64,000 nt of DNA from Steroidobacter denitrificans (GCF_001579945.1 NZ_CP011971.1:1390001-1454000), one strand, 5' to 3'; positions 36,310 to 48,639 are shown, counted from the stretch's first letter. Notes: generated by a model from the sequence alone, not told the origin. A program made the numbers and translations.

Positions 36310-36315
36310 TATAAT
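36310..36315 (+). promoter_or_regulatory. -10 element of the SahR-metF-metH transcript (candidate)
   Basis: A perfect TATAAT lies 53 bp upstream of the regulator gene and immediately downstream of the palindrome. No good -35 box stands 16-18 bp upstream, where the sequence is part of the palindrome, so the promoter may be weak or controlled through this overlap. Confidence 0.45.
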
Positions 36316-36367
36316 TCATTTGTTTAGCCTTTAAATATATCTGATTTATTTTCGATAATTTCTCGAG

Positions 36368-38273
<1,906 letters not shown>

Positions 38274-38351
38274 ATCCCGAGCAGCCGTCCGCATTCCCCG
38301 CCTGTATCCCAAGCAGCCGATCAAGTCCCGCACAGCAAGCAGAGCAAACCC

Positions 38352-41300
38352 ATGTCCAACGTTACTTCCCGCGCCGAACGCATTGCCGAATTTCATCGCT
38401 TGTTGGGCGAGCGCATCCTGGTATTCGACGGCGGGATGGGCACGATGATCCAGAGCTACGGCCTGACGGAGCAGGATTACCGCGGCGAGCGCTTCAAGTC
38501 CTGGCCCTGCGACCTCAAGGGAAACAGCGACATCCTGGTCTTGACCCGGCCGGATGTCATCGGACAAATACATACGGCGTATCTGGATGCGGGCGCCGAC
38601 ATCATCGAGACCGATACGTTCACCGCGAATCATCCCTCGCAAGCGGACTACCATGCCGAGGAATTCGTGCGTGACATCAATCTTGCCGCCGCAAAAGTCG
38701 CGCGCCAGGCAGTCGATGATCACAGGGCGCGCACCGGACGCCTGAGTTTCGTCGCGGGCGTGCTGGGTCCTACGAACCGCACGGCCTCGCTGTCGCCCAA
38801 TGTAAACGATCCGGCCTTCCGCAATATCGACTTCGACCAGTTGGCGCAGACTTATCTGGTCGGCGCGCAGGCGTTGCTGGAAGGCGGCGTCGACCTGTTT
38901 GTCATCGAGACCATATTCGATACCTTGAACGCCAAGGCGGCGATCTTCGCGGTGCGCCAGGCGCAGCAGGAAGCTGGAGAGGATCTGCCGATCATTATTT
39001 CCGGCACGATCACCGATGCCTCGGGACGCACGCTGTCGGGGCAGACGGTAGAGGCTTTCTGGAATTCGGTACGGCACGCGCAGCCAGTGGCGGTGGGATT
39101 CAACTGCGCGCTGGGCGCGAAACAGCTGCGGCCTTACATCGAGGAGCTTGCGCGTATCGCCGATGTGTACATCAGTGCCTATCCGAATGCCGGGCTGCCC
39201 AACGCTTTCGGCGAGTATGACGAGGAGGCCTGTGAGACGGCCGCGCTGGTTCGGGAATTTGCGACCAGCGGCTTCGTCAATCTGGTAGGAGGCTGCTGCG
39301 GCACCACGCCGGAGCATATTCGGCACATACGCGAGGCCATGGAGGGCATCGCTCCGCGCAAGCCGCCGAACCTCGAACCGCGCTGCCGCTTGTCCGGCCT
39401 GGAGCCGATGAACATCGGCCCGGATAGCCTGTTCGTCAATATCGGCGAGCGCACCAACGTGACGGGATCGGCAAAATTCCGCCGCCTGATCGAGGCCGAC
39501 GATTACACGGCGGCGCTGGATATCGCCCGCCAACAGGTCGCCAGCGGTGCGCAGGTGATCGACATCAACATGGACGAGGGCATGCTGGATTCGGAAGCGG
39601 CGATGATCCGCTACCTCAACCTGATCGCCTCCGAGCCCGATATTTCTCGTGTACCGATCATGATCGACTCATCGAAGTGGTCGGTCATCGAGGCAGGACT
39701 GAAGCGCATCCAGGGTAAGGGGGTGGTCAACTCCATCAGCCTCAAGGAAGGCGAGGCGCAGTTCCTGGAACAGGCACACAAGGTGCGCGCCTATGGCGCC
39801 GCGGTCGTCGTCATGGCGTTCGACGAACAGGGACAGGCTGATACGGTTGCACGCAAAGTGGAGATCTGCAAGCGTTCCTACGAGCTGCTGACCCGGCAGG
39901 TCGGGATGCCGCCGGAGGACATCATCTTCGATCCGAATATTTTTGCGATTGCCACCGGTATCGAAGAACACAACAACTATGCGCGTGATTTCATCGAGGC
40001 CATCACTGCGATCCGCAATGCCTGTCCGCATGCGCATGTCAGCGGCGGCGTCAGCAACGTGTCTTTCTCCTTCCGGGGCAATGATCGAGTGCGAGAGGCC
40101 ATGCATTCGGTGTTTCTGTACCATGCCATCAAGGCCGGCATGACCATGGGCATCGTCAATGCCGGCCAGCTGGCGATCTATGAGGATATCGATCCGGAAC
40201 TTCGCGAGCGTGTCGAGGATGTGGTACTGAATCGCCGCGAGGATGGCACCGAGCGTCTGCTGGAGATTGCGGAGCGCTACAAGGGTGAAGCCGGCATCAG
40301 GAAGGCCGAGGATCTTGCCTGGCGTAATTTGCCGGTAGCCAAGCGGCTGGAACATGCGCTGGTCAAGGGGATCGACGAATTCGTCGTAGCCGATACCGAG
40401 GAGGCGCGCCTGGAATTCCCGCATCCGCTGCAGGTGATCGAAGGTCCGCTGATGGATGGCATGAATGTGGTCGGAGACCTGTTCGGCGACGGCAAGATGT
40501 TCTTGCCGCAGGTCGTCAAGTCGGCGCGCGTCATGAAGAAGGCGGTCGCCCATCTCATTCCCTTCATTGAACAATTGAAGGCGGCCGAAGGCGACACGGA
40601 GGCGCGTGCCAACGGCAAGATCGTCATGGCGACCGTCAAAGGCGACGTGCACGACATTGGCAAGAATATCGTCGGCGTCGTACTGCAGTGCAATAATTTC
40701 GATGTGATCGATTTAGGTGTGATGGTGCCGTGTGAACGAATCCTGGAGACGGCACAGCGTGAAGGCGCGGATATGATCGGCCTGTCCGGGCTCATCACGC
40801 CGTCGCTGGAGGAGATGGTGCACGTCGCCCGGGAAATGCAGCGCCAGGGATTGAATCTGCCACTGTTGATCGGCGGCGCAACCACATCCCCTGCGCATAC
40901 CTCCGTGAAGATCGATCCGCATTACCAGGGGCCGGTCGTCTACGTGAAGGATGCCTCGCGATCCGTCGGCATCTGTCAGCAACTGATGAATACCGATAAC
41001 CGCGCGGAGTTCGTGGATCGAACCAAGGACGATCATGCGCACCGCCGTGAATTGCACAAGAACAGGCGGACCAAGGCGCCGCAGGTCACACTCCAGCAGG
41101 CACGCGCCAACAAGCTTGACGGCGGTTGGAACGACTATGTGCCGCCCGTGCCGCGATTTCTGGGGCTGCGCGTATTCGAAGATTATTCGCTCGAGGAGCT
41201 CACGCGTTACATCGACTGGATGCCGTTCTTCAATGCCTGGGAGTTCCGCGGCACGTTTCCGGATATCCTGACGGATCCGGTCGTGGGCGAGCAGGCGAGC

Positions 41301-42086
41301 AGTCTATATGCGGATGCCAGGCACATGCTGAAGCAGATCGTACAGGAGCGCTGGCTGAGCGCGCGCGGCGTCATCGGATTGTTCCCCGCCAACAGCGTCG
41401 ATGACGACGATGTCGAAGTCTACGCGGATGATTCACGCCAGCGGACCATTGCACGTCTGCACTTTCTACGTCAGCAGAAAAGCAAGCCCGCCGGACAGTT
41501 CCATGATTCGCTGGCGGACCTCGTGGCACCCAGGACATCGGGTCTGCACGATTATATCGGCGCCTTTGCAGTGACTGCCGGTATCGGTATCGAAGAGCAT
41601 CTGGAGCGTTTCCGCCTGGCGCATGACGACTATTCAAGCATTATCCTCAAGGCGCTGGCGGATCGGCTGGCGGAAGCATTCGCCGAGCGCATGCATGAGC
41701 GTGTACGGCGCGAATTCTGGGGCTACGTTCCCGAGGAGCGGCTGACGAACGATGAACTGATCAGGGAGGCTTACCGCGGCATTCGTCCGGCGCCGGGCTA
41801 CCCAGCCTGTCCGGACCATACCGAAAAGGCCACCTTGTGGAAGTTGATCGATCCCGCGGGGAATGCCGCTATCGAACTTACCGATTCCTTTGCGATGTAT
41901 CCGACCGCGGCCGTGAGCGGCTGGTATTTCTCCCATCCCGCCTCGCGTTATTACGCAATCGGCAAGATCGCCCTGGATCAGGTCAAGGACTACGCCGCAC
42001 GCAAAAAAATATCGCTGGAGGAAGCGCGGCGCTGGTTGGCATCCAACCTCAGCTACGATCCGGATGCGCAGAGCGAGGCAGCCTAG
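38352..42086 (+). CDS. metH: Cobalamin-dependent methionine synthase
   Basis: Methylates homocysteine using methyl-cobalamin regenerated from methyl-THF. The full-length 1244-residue modular enzyme has a homocysteine domain (zinc Cys in VGFNCALG near 250 and [11 protein letters not shown] near 316). A pterin domain starts near 360 ([14 protein letters not shown]). A cobalamin domain has DVHDIG near 766. The SAM-binding activation domain (about 910-1244) carries [12 protein letters not shown]. All domains are intact. No cobalamin riboswitch is seen in the 78-nt spacer after metF. Confidence 0.97.
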   Translation: MSNVTSRAERIAEFHRLLGERILVFDGGMGTMIQSYGLTEQDYRGERFKSWPCDLKGNSDILVLTRPDVIGQIHTAYLDAGADIIETDTFTANHPSQADYHAEEFVRDINLAAAKVARQAVDDHRARTGRLSFVAGVLGPTNRTASLSPNVNDPAFRNIDFDQLAQTYLVGAQALLEGGVDLFVIETIFDTLNAKAAIFAVRQAQQEAGEDLPIIISGTITDASGRTLSGQTVEAFWNSVRHAQPVAVGFNCALGAKQLRPYIEELARIADVYISAYPNAGLPNAFGEYDEEACETAALVREFATSGFVNLVGGCCGTTPEHIRHIREAMEGIAPRKPPNLEPRCRLSGLEPMNIGPDSLFVNIGERTNVTGSAKFRRLIEADDYTAALDIARQQVASGAQVIDINMDEGMLDSEAAMIRYLNLIASEPDISRVPIMIDSSKWSVIEAGLKRIQGKGVVNSISLKEGEAQFLEQAHKVRAYGAAVVVMAFDEQGQADTVARKVEICKRSYELLTRQVGMPPEDIIFDPNIFAIATGIEEHNNYARDFIEAITAIRNACPHAHVSGGVSNVSFSFRGNDRVREAMHSVFLYHAIKAGMTMGIVNAGQLAIYEDIDPELRERVEDVVLNRREDGTERLLEIAERYKGEAGIRKAEDLAWRNLPVAKRLEHALVKGIDEFVVADTEEARLEFPHPLQVIEGPLMDGMNVVGDLFGDGKMFLPQVVKSARVMKKAVAHLIPFIEQLKAAEGDTEARANGKIVMATVKGDVHDIGKNIVGVVLQCNNFDVIDLGVMVPCERILETAQREGADMIGLSGLITPSLEEMVHVAREMQRQGLNLPLLIGGATTSPAHTSVKIDPHYQGPVVYVKDASRSVGICQQLMNTDNRAEFVDRTKDDHAHRRELHKNRRTKAPQVTLQQARANKLDGGWNDYVPPVPRFLGLRVFEDYSLEELTRYIDWMPFFNAWEFRGTFPDILTDPVVGEQASSLYADARHMLKQIVQERWLSARGVIGLFPANSVDDDDVEVYADDSRQRTIARLHFLRQQKSKPAGQFHDSLADLVAPRTSGLHDYIGAFAVTAGIGIEEHLERFRLAHDDYSSIILKALADRLAEAFAERMHERVRREFWGYVPEERLTNDELIREAYRGIRPAPGYPACPDHTEKATLWKLIDPAGNAAIELTDSFAMYPTAAVSGWYFSHPASRYYAIGKIALDQVKDYAARKKISLEEARRWLASNLSYDPDAQSEAA

Positions 42087-42132
42087 CTTGCCTCCAGGCA
42101 GCCTATTTCCGGGCAGCCTGCCTCCGGGCAGC
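42087..42132. repeat. 15/16-bp tandem repeat, three copies
   Basis: CTTGCCTCCAGGCAGC, CTATTTCCGGGCAGC and CTGCCTCCGGGCAGC follow the metH stop directly. The shared core is TCCRGGCAGC. Copies can pair with the flanking GC-rich sequence, but no T-run is seen. Confidence 0.8.
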
Positions 42133-42210
42133 GCAGCCCGGGAATGCCGTCGACTTCCGTACCCCCGTGTCCTCGTGCCCTGGGCGAGGACCCTGCGGCA
42201 GCGCAGCCCC

Positions 42211-43305
42211 TTAGGGCCGATGCGGCCGGGCTAGATATTCCTGTGACTGCATTTCGATCAGCCGGCTGGTAGTACGCTCGAACTCGAAACTCAGGCGCGC
42301 GCCGCCATATAGTTCTTGCGCAGGCCGTAGGGAAGAAACGATCAGCTTCACTGCCCGATCATAGAATTCATCCACCAGGGCGATGAAACGGCGGGCCGGA
42401 TTGTCCGAGTCTTCGCCCAAGGCAGGTATGTCGCTCACAAATACCGTACGGTAGCACCGTGCGATCTCGATATAGTCCGCCTGGCTGCGCGGGCCGTCGC
42501 ACAGTTCCCTGAAGCCGAACCAGACCACGTCGGCGGCGTGGCGGCGCGCATGCAGGCGGCGATGATTCAGGACCAGGGTCGCATCGGCCCGTCCGGGCTC
42601 TCCTGCGATGGCCGTGAACAAGGCCTGCAAGGCGGCGTCCGTATCCTTGCACGAGGCATCGAACCAGGTGGTGGCCAGTTCCAGCAGACGCAGGCGATGA
42701 TCGGTGCCGCCGTCCAGGTGTACGATCCGGGTGTGTTTTTTCAACAATTGGATCGCCGGCAAAAAGCGCGCACGTTGCAGGCCGTCCTTGTACAGATCCT
42801 CCGGCGGCACGTTCGAGGTGGCGACCAGGGTGACGCCGCGTGCGAATAGTTCGTGCAGCAGCGTGCCTAGCAGCATTGCATCGCCGATATCCGCCACGAA
42901 CAGCTCATCGAAGCACAGCACACGTGCCCGGCGCGCGATCTTTTGAGCCACCAGCGCCAGCGGGTCGGCATGCTGCGCATGCTTCCTCAACTCATCGTGC
43001 ACGAATTGCATGAAGCGATGGAAGTGGCTGCGTTGTTTGTCGCGGAAGGGTAGAGATTGGAAAAACAGATCCATGAGCCAGGTCTTGCCGCGCCCGACAC
43101 TGCCCCAGATATACAAGCCGGATTGTTCTACAGGCTGCCGGCGCGACAGCAGTTCCCGCAGCCGGCTGCGGGATGTCGGCATCATTAGCCGGCGTCGCAG
43201 ATCATCCAGCAGCATCACGACCTGCTGCTGTGCCGCATCGGGCTCATAGCCAAGACGGACGCACTCGCTCTGATAGAGCGTCTCGAACGACGATGCGGCG
43301 ATCAT
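42211..43305 (-). CDS. zapE: Cell-division-associated ATPase ZapE (AFG1-like)
   Basis: AFG1/LACE1-type P-loop ATPase reported in E. coli to act at the Z ring late in division. The protein has 364 residues with Walker A at 68-75 (GSVGRGKT), HFHRFMQFVHDEL, Walker B in RVLCFDELFVADIGDAM, and the sensor TSNVPPEDLYKDGLQR. FRELCDGPRSQADYIEIA and FIALVDEFYDRAVKL are family hallmarks. It lies 72 nt after the ETF-QO gene on the same strand; a functional link is not evident. Confidence 0.94.
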   Translation of the reverse strand: MIAASSFETLYQSECVRLGYEPDAAQQQVVMLLDDLRRRLMMPTSRSRLRELLSRRQPVEQSGLYIWGSVGRGKTWLMDLFFQSLPFRDKQRSHFHRFMQFVHDELRKHAQHADPLALVAQKIARRARVLCFDELFVADIGDAMLLGTLLHELFARGVTLVATSNVPPEDLYKDGLQRARFLPAIQLLKKHTRIVHLDGGTDHRLRLLELATTWFDASCKDTDAALQALFTAIAGEPGRADATLVLNHRRLHARRHAADVVWFGFRELCDGPRSQADYIEIARCYRTVFVSDIPALGEDSDNPARRFIALVDEFYDRAVKLIVSSLRPAQELYGGARLSFEFERTTSRLIEMQSQEYLARPHRP

Positions 43306-43377
43306 TACCGTGGGATGGACGAGCGCCGGCCTCGGCGGTGCAGAACGCGACCGCGCCTTACAGGATCCTGCCCCATC

Positions 43378-44988
43378 TCACAGATTCTGGTAGTTCGGTC
43401 CTGAACCGCCTTCCGGGGTGGTCCAGATGATGTTTTCGTACGGATCCTTGATATCGCAGGATTTGCAATGCACGCAGTTGGCCGAGTTGATCTGCAGCCT
43501 GCGTCCGCCCTGGCCGTCATCGACCATTTCATAGACGCCTGCCGGGCAGAAGCGCTCGCAGGGATTGCCGTATTCAGTGACGCAGCGGCCTACGCAGATG
43601 GAGGTATCGGGTACCTTGAGGTGGATGGGCTGCGATTCATCGTGGACGTTGCCGGCAAAGAACACCGAGGCCAGGCGATCGCGCGGCGGCAGCGAACGCT
43701 CCACCCAGGCGCGGTCCGGAGAGGCATAGTCACCGAGCTTCTCCAGCGCCGACCAGTCGGCCGAATTGCGCAATGTCCAAGGCGTCCTGCCCTTCAGCAG
43801 CGCCTCGATGCCGGCATTGAACATGCCGAAATACAGGCCGCGCTTGAATGCCGGCTTGAAATTGCGCACCGCGCGAAGCTCGCGATGGCCCTCCGAGGCG
43901 CGCCAGCGTGCGTCGTAGCCGGTGCTGCTGCCATGCTCCGATAAATGGTCCGCGGCGCACACGCCTGAACGGATCGCTTGATGAATACCCTTGATCTTGA
44001 ACACGTTCAGCGTGCCGGCACCATCGCCGATCAACATCGCGCCGGGCATTTCCAGCTTCGGCAGCGACTGATAACCGCCGGCGGCGATCGTGCGCGCACC
44101 CGCCGCCAGGATTTCCCCGCCTTCCAGCAACGGCTTGATACGCGGATGATGCTTGAATTGCTGAAACACCTCGAACGGCTTGAGCCGCGGATCCTTGTAA
44201 TTCAGACCGACGACATAGCCCACGTACACGCGGTCGTTGTCGAGGTGATACACGAAGCTGCCGCCATAAGTATGCTTATCCAGCGGCCAACCGAAAGCAT
44301 GTTCGATACGGCCGGGCTGTACGCGGCCTGCGGGCAGCTGCCATAACTCCTTGAAGCCCAGGCCGAACGTCGGCGGATCGACGCCGTCGCGCAGGTTGAA
44401 CTTGGCGATCAGCTGCTTCGTGATCGAGCCGCGCGAGCCTTCCGCAAGTACCGTGGTTCCTGCGTGGATTTCCACGCCCGGCGTATAATTCGGCCCCGGC
44501 GAGCCGTCCCTTTCAAGCCCCATGTCGCCGATACGCACGCCTTTCACCCGGCCGTCGTCGAAGAGCGCTTCTGCCGCGGCAAACCCGGGGAATACGTCCA
44601 CGCCGGCCTGCTCCGCCTGCTCTGCGAGCCAGGGTGTCAATTGACCCAGGGAGATGATGAAATTGCCGTGATTGTTCATAGGCGAAAGATTGACGGCGAA
44701 ATTCGGCATCTTGTAGGAGCCGGTACTGGTCATCAGTCTTACGTCATCCTGCGCTGCCGGTACTTTCATGCCGGTGTATTGCGAACTCCACTTCGGCAGC
44801 AGCTGCTCCAATGCCGCAGATTCCAGAACCGCCCCTGAAAGGGAGTGCGCGCCCACCGCAGAGCCCTTCTCCAGCACGCAGATGCTTAGCTCGGGCTTGA
44901 GCTGCTTCAGCCGGATCGCGCAGGCCAGGCCGGCCGGGCCGGCGCCGACGATGACGACGTCATATTCCATCACTTCGCGTTCAGTCAT
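43378..44988 (-). CDS. Electron-transfer flavoprotein:ubiquinone oxidoreductase
   Basis: Passes electrons from ETF, reduced by acyl-CoA dehydrogenases, to the quinone pool. The protein has 536 residues. An FAD-binding Rossmann motif (VVIVGAGPAGLACAIRLKQ) and KGSAVGAHSLSGAVLE are near the N-terminus. The C-terminal 4Fe-4S part has SICVGRCVTEYGNPCERFCP and CVHCKSCDIKDP. It is the third gene of a minus-strand group behind a thiolase and an SDR. It would also serve the acyl-CoA dehydrogenase at 59691. The ETF subunits themselves are not in this window. Confidence 0.96.
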   Translation of the reverse strand: MTEREVMEYDVVIVGAGPAGLACAIRLKQLKPELSICVLEKGSAVGAHSLSGAVLESAALEQLLPKWSSQYTGMKVPAAQDDVRLMTSTGSYKMPNFAVNLSPMNNHGNFIISLGQLTPWLAEQAEQAGVDVFPGFAAAEALFDDGRVKGVRIGDMGLERDGSPGPNYTPGVEIHAGTTVLAEGSRGSITKQLIAKFNLRDGVDPPTFGLGFKELWQLPAGRVQPGRIEHAFGWPLDKHTYGGSFVYHLDNDRVYVGYVVGLNYKDPRLKPFEVFQQFKHHPRIKPLLEGGEILAAGARTIAAGGYQSLPKLEMPGAMLIGDGAGTLNVFKIKGIHQAIRSGVCAADHLSEHGSSTGYDARWRASEGHRELRAVRNFKPAFKRGLYFGMFNAGIEALLKGRTPWTLRNSADWSALEKLGDYASPDRAWVERSLPPRDRLASVFFAGNVHDESQPIHLKVPDTSICVGRCVTEYGNPCERFCPAGVYEMVDDGQGGRRLQINSANCVHCKSCDIKDPYENIIWTTPEGGSGPNYQNL

Positions 44989-45075
44989 GAGTTGATTTCC
45001 GCAGACTCTTCAGAAATAAGCCAAGTGCGAGGCATTGTGTGCAAGCATTCGTTACCGCTGCTTACTTTCCGCTGC

Positions 45076-45843
45076 TTACCTTGGAGCCATGCGGATCGCG
45101 CCGTCGAGGCGAATGCACTCGCCGTTCAGCATGGTATTCATACAAATATGCCCGACCAGGGCGGCATATTCATCGGGACGGCCTAGACGCGGTGGGAAGG
45201 GCACTTGCTTAGCCAGTGAATCCTGCGCCTCCTGCGGCAGCGATGCCATCATGGGCGTGCGAAAGATACCCGGTGCGATGCTCATCACTCGTATCCCGCT
45301 GGATGCAAGATCGCGCGCCATAGGCAAAGTCATGCCGGCGACGCCGCTCTTGGAGGCGGAGTAGGCCACTTGGCCGATCTGGCCGTCAAATGCGGCGACT
45401 GAGGCGGTCATCACGATCAAGCCGCGTTCGCCTTCCTCGTTCGGCGTGTTTTTTTGCATGAAAGCGGCAGCGGCCTTGGACACCAGCAAGGTGCCCACCA
45501 GATTGATTTCGACCACTTTGCGAAAGAAATCTCCCGGTATCGGGCCTTCCTTGTTTATAAGGCGGCGCGGCCAGGCGACACCGGCGCAATTCACCGCCAG
45601 GTTCAATCCTCCCATCTCGGCATGAGCCTTGGCGATGCAGGCGTCGATCGTGGTCTCGTTGGTGACGTCGCCGCTCTGAAAAAACGCATTTGCGCCCAAG
45701 GACTGCGCGGCTGCCTGGCCCGCAGCTTCGTTTACGTCGATCAGCGTCACCTTCGCTCCGGCAGCCACCAGGTGCTGCGCGACGGCGTGACCCAGGCCCG
45801 AGGCGCCACCGGTGATGACGGCGCGCGCTTCTTCCAGCTTCAT
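45076..45843 (-). CDS. SDR-family 3-hydroxyacyl-CoA dehydrogenase (type-2 / HSD10-like)
   Basis: The start at 45843, with AAGGAG 9 nt upstream, gives 255 residues; the open frame upstream overlaps the thiolase. The NAD-binding TGGASGLGHAV, the acidic VTLIDVNEA (NAD preference), NCAGVAW, and the catalytic Ser with YSASK are present. The long insert NTPNEEGERGLIVMTASVAAF and the C-terminal VPFPPRLGRPDEYAALV are characteristic of type-2 3-hydroxyacyl-CoA dehydrogenases (HSD17B10 relatives). These act on short-chain and 2-methyl-branched 3-hydroxyacyl-CoA. It is paired with the upstream thiolase, which would cleave its product. Confidence 0.88.
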   Translation of the reverse strand: MKLEEARAVITGGASGLGHAVAQHLVAAGAKVTLIDVNEAAGQAAAQSLGANAFFQSGDVTNETTIDACIAKAHAEMGGLNLAVNCAGVAWPRRLINKEGPIPGDFFRKVVEINLVGTLLVSKAAAAFMQKNTPNEEGERGLIVMTASVAAFDGQIGQVAYSASKSGVAGMTLPMARDLASSGIRVMSIAPGIFRTPMMASLPQEAQDSLAKQVPFPPRLGRPDEYAALVGHICMNTMLNGECIRLDGAIRMAPR

Positions 45844-45920
45844 GTTTGTAGTCTCCTTCGAAGATTCGATTGGATGGCAGGCGAATAGTGTAGCGCCTTT
45901 GCGCCGTGTCGGATCCGGTC

Positions 45921-47099
45921 TCAGACTCGCTCGATCGCCAACGCTGCAGCTTCGCCGCCGCCGATGCATAGCGAGGCGATGCCGCGCTTTTGGCCGCGAC
46001 GCTTCAATTCATGGATGAGCGTGGTGAGGATGCGAGCGCCGGTCGCGCCGATCGGATGACCCAGTGCGCAGGCGCCGCCATTCACATTCACACGGGCATG
46101 ATCCAGGCCTAAATCGTGGATTGCCGCCATCGTGACGCAGGCAAAAGCCTCGTTGATCTCATAGAGGTCAACCTCCGCCGCTCGCCAGCCGGCTTTGTCG
46201 AGGACGCTCTGGATAGCCCCGACGGGGGCGGTGGTAAACCATTCGGGCGCCTGCGCGTAGCTGGCATGGCCGACGATGCGCGCCAGGGGGCGCAGATCAT
46301 GCTCGCGCACGGCAGCGGCGCCGGCTATCACCACGGCGGCTGCACCGTCGGAAATCGAAGAAGAACTCGCGGCGGTGACCGTGCCGTCCTTGTTGAAGGC
46401 GGGCTTGAGTTGCGGGATTCGCTCGATATCGCAGTTGAAGGGGGTTTCATCCTTGGCGACGGTGCGCTCCCCCTTGCGATCCTTGATGATCACCGGAGCG
46501 ATCTCGGGCTCGAACCGGCCGGCTTCGATCGCCGCCAGCGCGCGGCGTACCGATTCGGCCGCGAAGCTGTCCTGTTGCTCGCGGGTGAAGCTGTATTTTT
46601 TTGCGGTGGCATCCGCGAAAAATCCCATCGGTTTACCGTCGAAAGCACTCTGCAGCCCGTCAAAGAACATATGGTCCAGGATTTCCCCGTGGCCCATACG
46701 TAGGCCGCCGCGCGCCTTGGGCAGCAAATAAGGCGCGTTGGTCATGGATTCCAGACCGCCTGCCAGGACGATCCTGGCCGAGCCGGCAGCAATCTGGTCG
46801 GCAGCCAGCATCGTGGCTTTCAGTGCCGAGCCGCACATCTTATTGATGGTCGTCGCCGGCACCTTCTGCGGCACGCCGGCAGCCAGTGCCGCCTGGCGCG
46901 CCGGAGCCTGGCCCACGCCGGCCATCAGCACGCAGCCCATGATGGCTTCATCGATCCGTCCGGCGTCCAGACCGCTGTCTTGGATCGCGGCGCGTGCCGC
47001 GGCGGCGCCCAGATACGGCGCCGATACGCTGCTCAGTACACCTTGAAATGAGCCGATAGGCGTGCGGCGGGCGGCGACGATGTAGATGTCTTCAGTCAT
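45921..47099 (-). CDS. Acetyl-CoA acyltransferase (thiolase)
   Basis: Degradative or biosynthetic thiolase of 392 residues from the ATG at 47099 (an ATG 9 nt further upstream is less well spaced from GGAAA). The nucleophile Cys lies in INKMCGSALKATM, the His in GGACALGHPIGATGAR and the second Cys in ASLCIGGGEAAAL. NEAFACVTM is also typical. It is first in the minus-strand thiolase-SDR-ETF-QO group. That suggests short or branched acyl-CoA breakdown, for instance of isoleucine or fatty acids. Substrate range cannot be read from sequence. Confidence 0.93.
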   Translation of the reverse strand: MTEDIYIVAARRTPIGSFQGVLSSVSAPYLGAAAARAAIQDSGLDAGRIDEAIMGCVLMAGVGQAPARQAALAAGVPQKVPATTINKMCGSALKATMLAADQIAAGSARIVLAGGLESMTNAPYLLPKARGGLRMGHGEILDHMFFDGLQSAFDGKPMGFFADATAKKYSFTREQQDSFAAESVRRALAAIEAGRFEPEIAPVIIKDRKGERTVAKDETPFNCDIERIPQLKPAFNKDGTVTAASSSSISDGAAAVVIAGAAAVREHDLRPLARIVGHASYAQAPEWFTTAPVGAIQSVLDKAGWRAAEVDLYEINEAFACVTMAAIHDLGLDHARVNVNGGACALGHPIGATGARILTTLIHELKRRGQKRGIASLCIGGGEAAALAIERV

Positions 47100-47131
47100 G
47101 GCAGGCATTTCCGGATCGAATTGAGAAGATA

Positions 47132-47168
47132 TTTTTACTCAAGGGTAGGGTTTTTACTTAAGAGTAGG
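47132..47168. promoter_or_regulatory. Double 18-bp repeat with 19-bp period upstream of the thiolase gene
   Basis: TTTTTACTCAAGGGTAGG (47132-47149) and TTTTTACTTAAGAGTAGG (47151-47168) differ at two positions and are spaced 19 bp apart, close to two helical turns. Each contains a short inverted core (TACT-N4-AGTA in the second copy). It lies about 33-69 bp upstream of the thiolase start, the place for an operator of a dimeric regulator. Confidence 0.6.
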
Positions 47169-47293
47169 TGTCGCGGTCAAGACTCATAAAAATGAATCTC
47201 GAGATCCCGCCGGCATCATGCATGTCGTGCCGGCCTGATCCGGGGCATGTCCAGCGAGTCGGGGATGAGCCTCACGAAGGAGTATCATAAGGA

Positions 47294-47317
47294 AAATCGG
47301 CTAAGAAATCGGCTGAT
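47294..47317. repeat. 12-bp tandem duplication
   Basis: AAATCGGCTAAG is followed by AAATCGGCTGAT, two mismatches. It lies in the thiolase-xerD spacer with no supported coding context. Confidence 0.75.
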
Positions 47318-47574
47318 CCTGCGTCGTTGCCCGAAGATCGGCGGCAGCGCGACTACAATGCTGCCGGTACCCAGGCCGGCTCGTCCAGTGTTGCGAGAAT
47401 ACGCGCGCATGCCGTCGCGGCCGGTGATTTTCCGTGAACTACTTCTCTTTATGTAAACCCGGCCGGGGTTCTGTGATAACTGTCACGCCCACCGAACGAT
47501 AGCCTTACGCATACTGCCGGCACCGCATAGTGGCGCCGGTTCATGCAATCGGTCCCGCGTCAAGCCTGAGGGCG

Positions 47575-48522
47575 ATGAGTACCGTTACCAAAGAGACAGT
47601 CGACTCGAGGCGTATCGCAGATACGCCGCAGGCACCTTCCGCAGCGATGATCGACCGCTTCCTCGATGCCGTGTGGATGGAACGCGGCCTGTCACCCAAC
47701 ACCTTGTCCGCCTATCGCGCGGATCTGATGGCATTGGATCGCTGGTTGCAGGTGCGCGGCAGTTCCAGCGTCCAGGCCGCTCGTGCGGATCTCCTCGCGT
47801 TCATTGCCTACCGGGTGGAGGCGGGGGCTCGCCCCCGGTCCACCGCCCGGCAGCTGTCCAGTTTTCGGCGCTACTACCGTCATCTAATCCGCGAGGGAGT
47901 CATCAAGGAGGACCCGACCGTCCAAATCGCGATGCCCAAGATCGGCCGCTCGTTACCGAAATCTTTGACGGAAGAAGAGGTCGATGCGTTGCTGGCAGCG
48001 CCGCAAATCGAGGATCCGTTGGGATATCGCGACCGCTCCATGCTGGAAGTGCTGTATGCGACGGGATTGCGCGTTTCGGAACTGGTCAGCTTGAAGGGAA
48101 GCCAGGTGAATATGAATCAGGGGGTATTGCGCATCGTCGGCAAGGGTGATCGCGAGCGCCTGATTCCGCTGGGAGAAGAGGCCGTCGACTGGCTGCAGCG
48201 CTTTACCCGCGGCCCGCGCCTGGAAATATTGCTGGAGCGCCAGACCGATTATCTGTTTCCGACGCGCCGCGGCGACCGCATGACGCGGCAGGCATTCTGG
48301 CACATCATCAAACGCTACGCGCAGAAGGCGGGCGTCCACAAGGCACTCTCGCCGCATACCCTGCGGCATGCCTTCGCGACCCACTTATTGAATCATGGCG
48401 CGGATCTGCGCGTGGTCCAGATGCTGCTCGGACATAGCGACCTGTCGACCACGCAGATCTATACGCATGTCGCCCGTGAGCGCATGAAGGAACTGCACGC
48501 GCAGCATCATCCGCGCGGCTGA
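47575..48522 (+). CDS. xerD: Site-specific tyrosine recombinase XerD
   Basis: Resolves chromosome dimers at dif with XerC. From the ATG at 47575 (GAGGG upstream) the product has 315 residues. It has a core-binding N-terminal domain (MERGLSPNTLSAYRADL) and the catalytic set: Arg in YATGLRVSELVSL, Lys in VGKGDRERLIPLG, HTLRHAFATHLL, LLGHSDLSTTQIYTHV with the nucleophile Tyr. SKGSQVNMNQGVLRIVGKGD-type spacing and the partner dsbC downstream match XerD of other gammaproteobacteria, so it is not a phage integrase. Confidence 0.93.
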   Translation: MSTVTKETVDSRRIADTPQAPSAAMIDRFLDAVWMERGLSPNTLSAYRADLMALDRWLQVRGSSSVQAARADLLAFIAYRVEAGARPRSTARQLSSFRRYYRHLIREGVIKEDPTVQIAMPKIGRSLPKSLTEEEVDALLAAPQIEDPLGYRDRSMLEVLYATGLRVSELVSLKGSQVNMNQGVLRIVGKGDRERLIPLGEEAVDWLQRFTRGPRLEILLERQTDYLFPTRRGDRMTRQAFWHIIKRYAQKAGVHKALSPHTLRHAFATHLLNHGADLRVVQMLLGHSDLSTTQIYTHVARERMKELHAQHHPRG

Positions 48523-48630
48523 CGGGCTGCGACGCAGGCGCGCCGGCATCCTCGGCACCGCACGGCCGACGGCCGCGCCCGGCGCCTGCTGTCCGGTATA
48601 TCGCTCCTGCCGGTCGAGCCGCAGGGATTC

Positions 48631-48639
48631 TGCTAGAAT
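48631..48639 (+). promoter_or_regulatory. Extended -10 promoter element upstream of dsbC
   Basis: TGCTAGAAT is an extended -10 (TGn plus TAGAAT, five of six matches to TATAAT). It lies 89 bp before the dsbC ATG, in the spacer after xerD. No good -35 is seen, which is acceptable for an extended -10. It would let dsbC be expressed independently of xerD. Confidence 0.45.

Larger units (their letters stand above)
47100..47574. other. Divergent spacer between the thiolase gene and xerD
   Basis: This 475-bp spacer holds a double 18-bp repeat close to the thiolase start (47132-47168) and a 12-bp duplication at 47294-47317. A GC-rich imperfect hairpin, AACCC-GGCCG-GGGTT, lies near 47456. A 69-codon ATG frame at 47247-47456 has no recognisable features and was not called. 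Promoters for both flanking genes must lie here. Confidence 0.6.

Noticed and set aside
38274-38351. Possible cobalamin or SAM riboswitch before metH
   Set aside because: The spacer is only 78 nt and shows no B12-box-like or SAM-riboswitch helices. Regulation is more likely through the upstream palindrome.
47247-47456. 69-codon ATG frame in the thiolase-xerD spacer
   Set aside because: No ribosome site at good spacing, no recognisable motif, and it includes a 12-bp duplication. A coding role is not supported.
47575-48522. Tyrosine recombinase as a sign of a mobile island
   Set aside because: Sequence and the dsbC neighbour match chromosomal XerD. No attachment-site repeats were seen around it.
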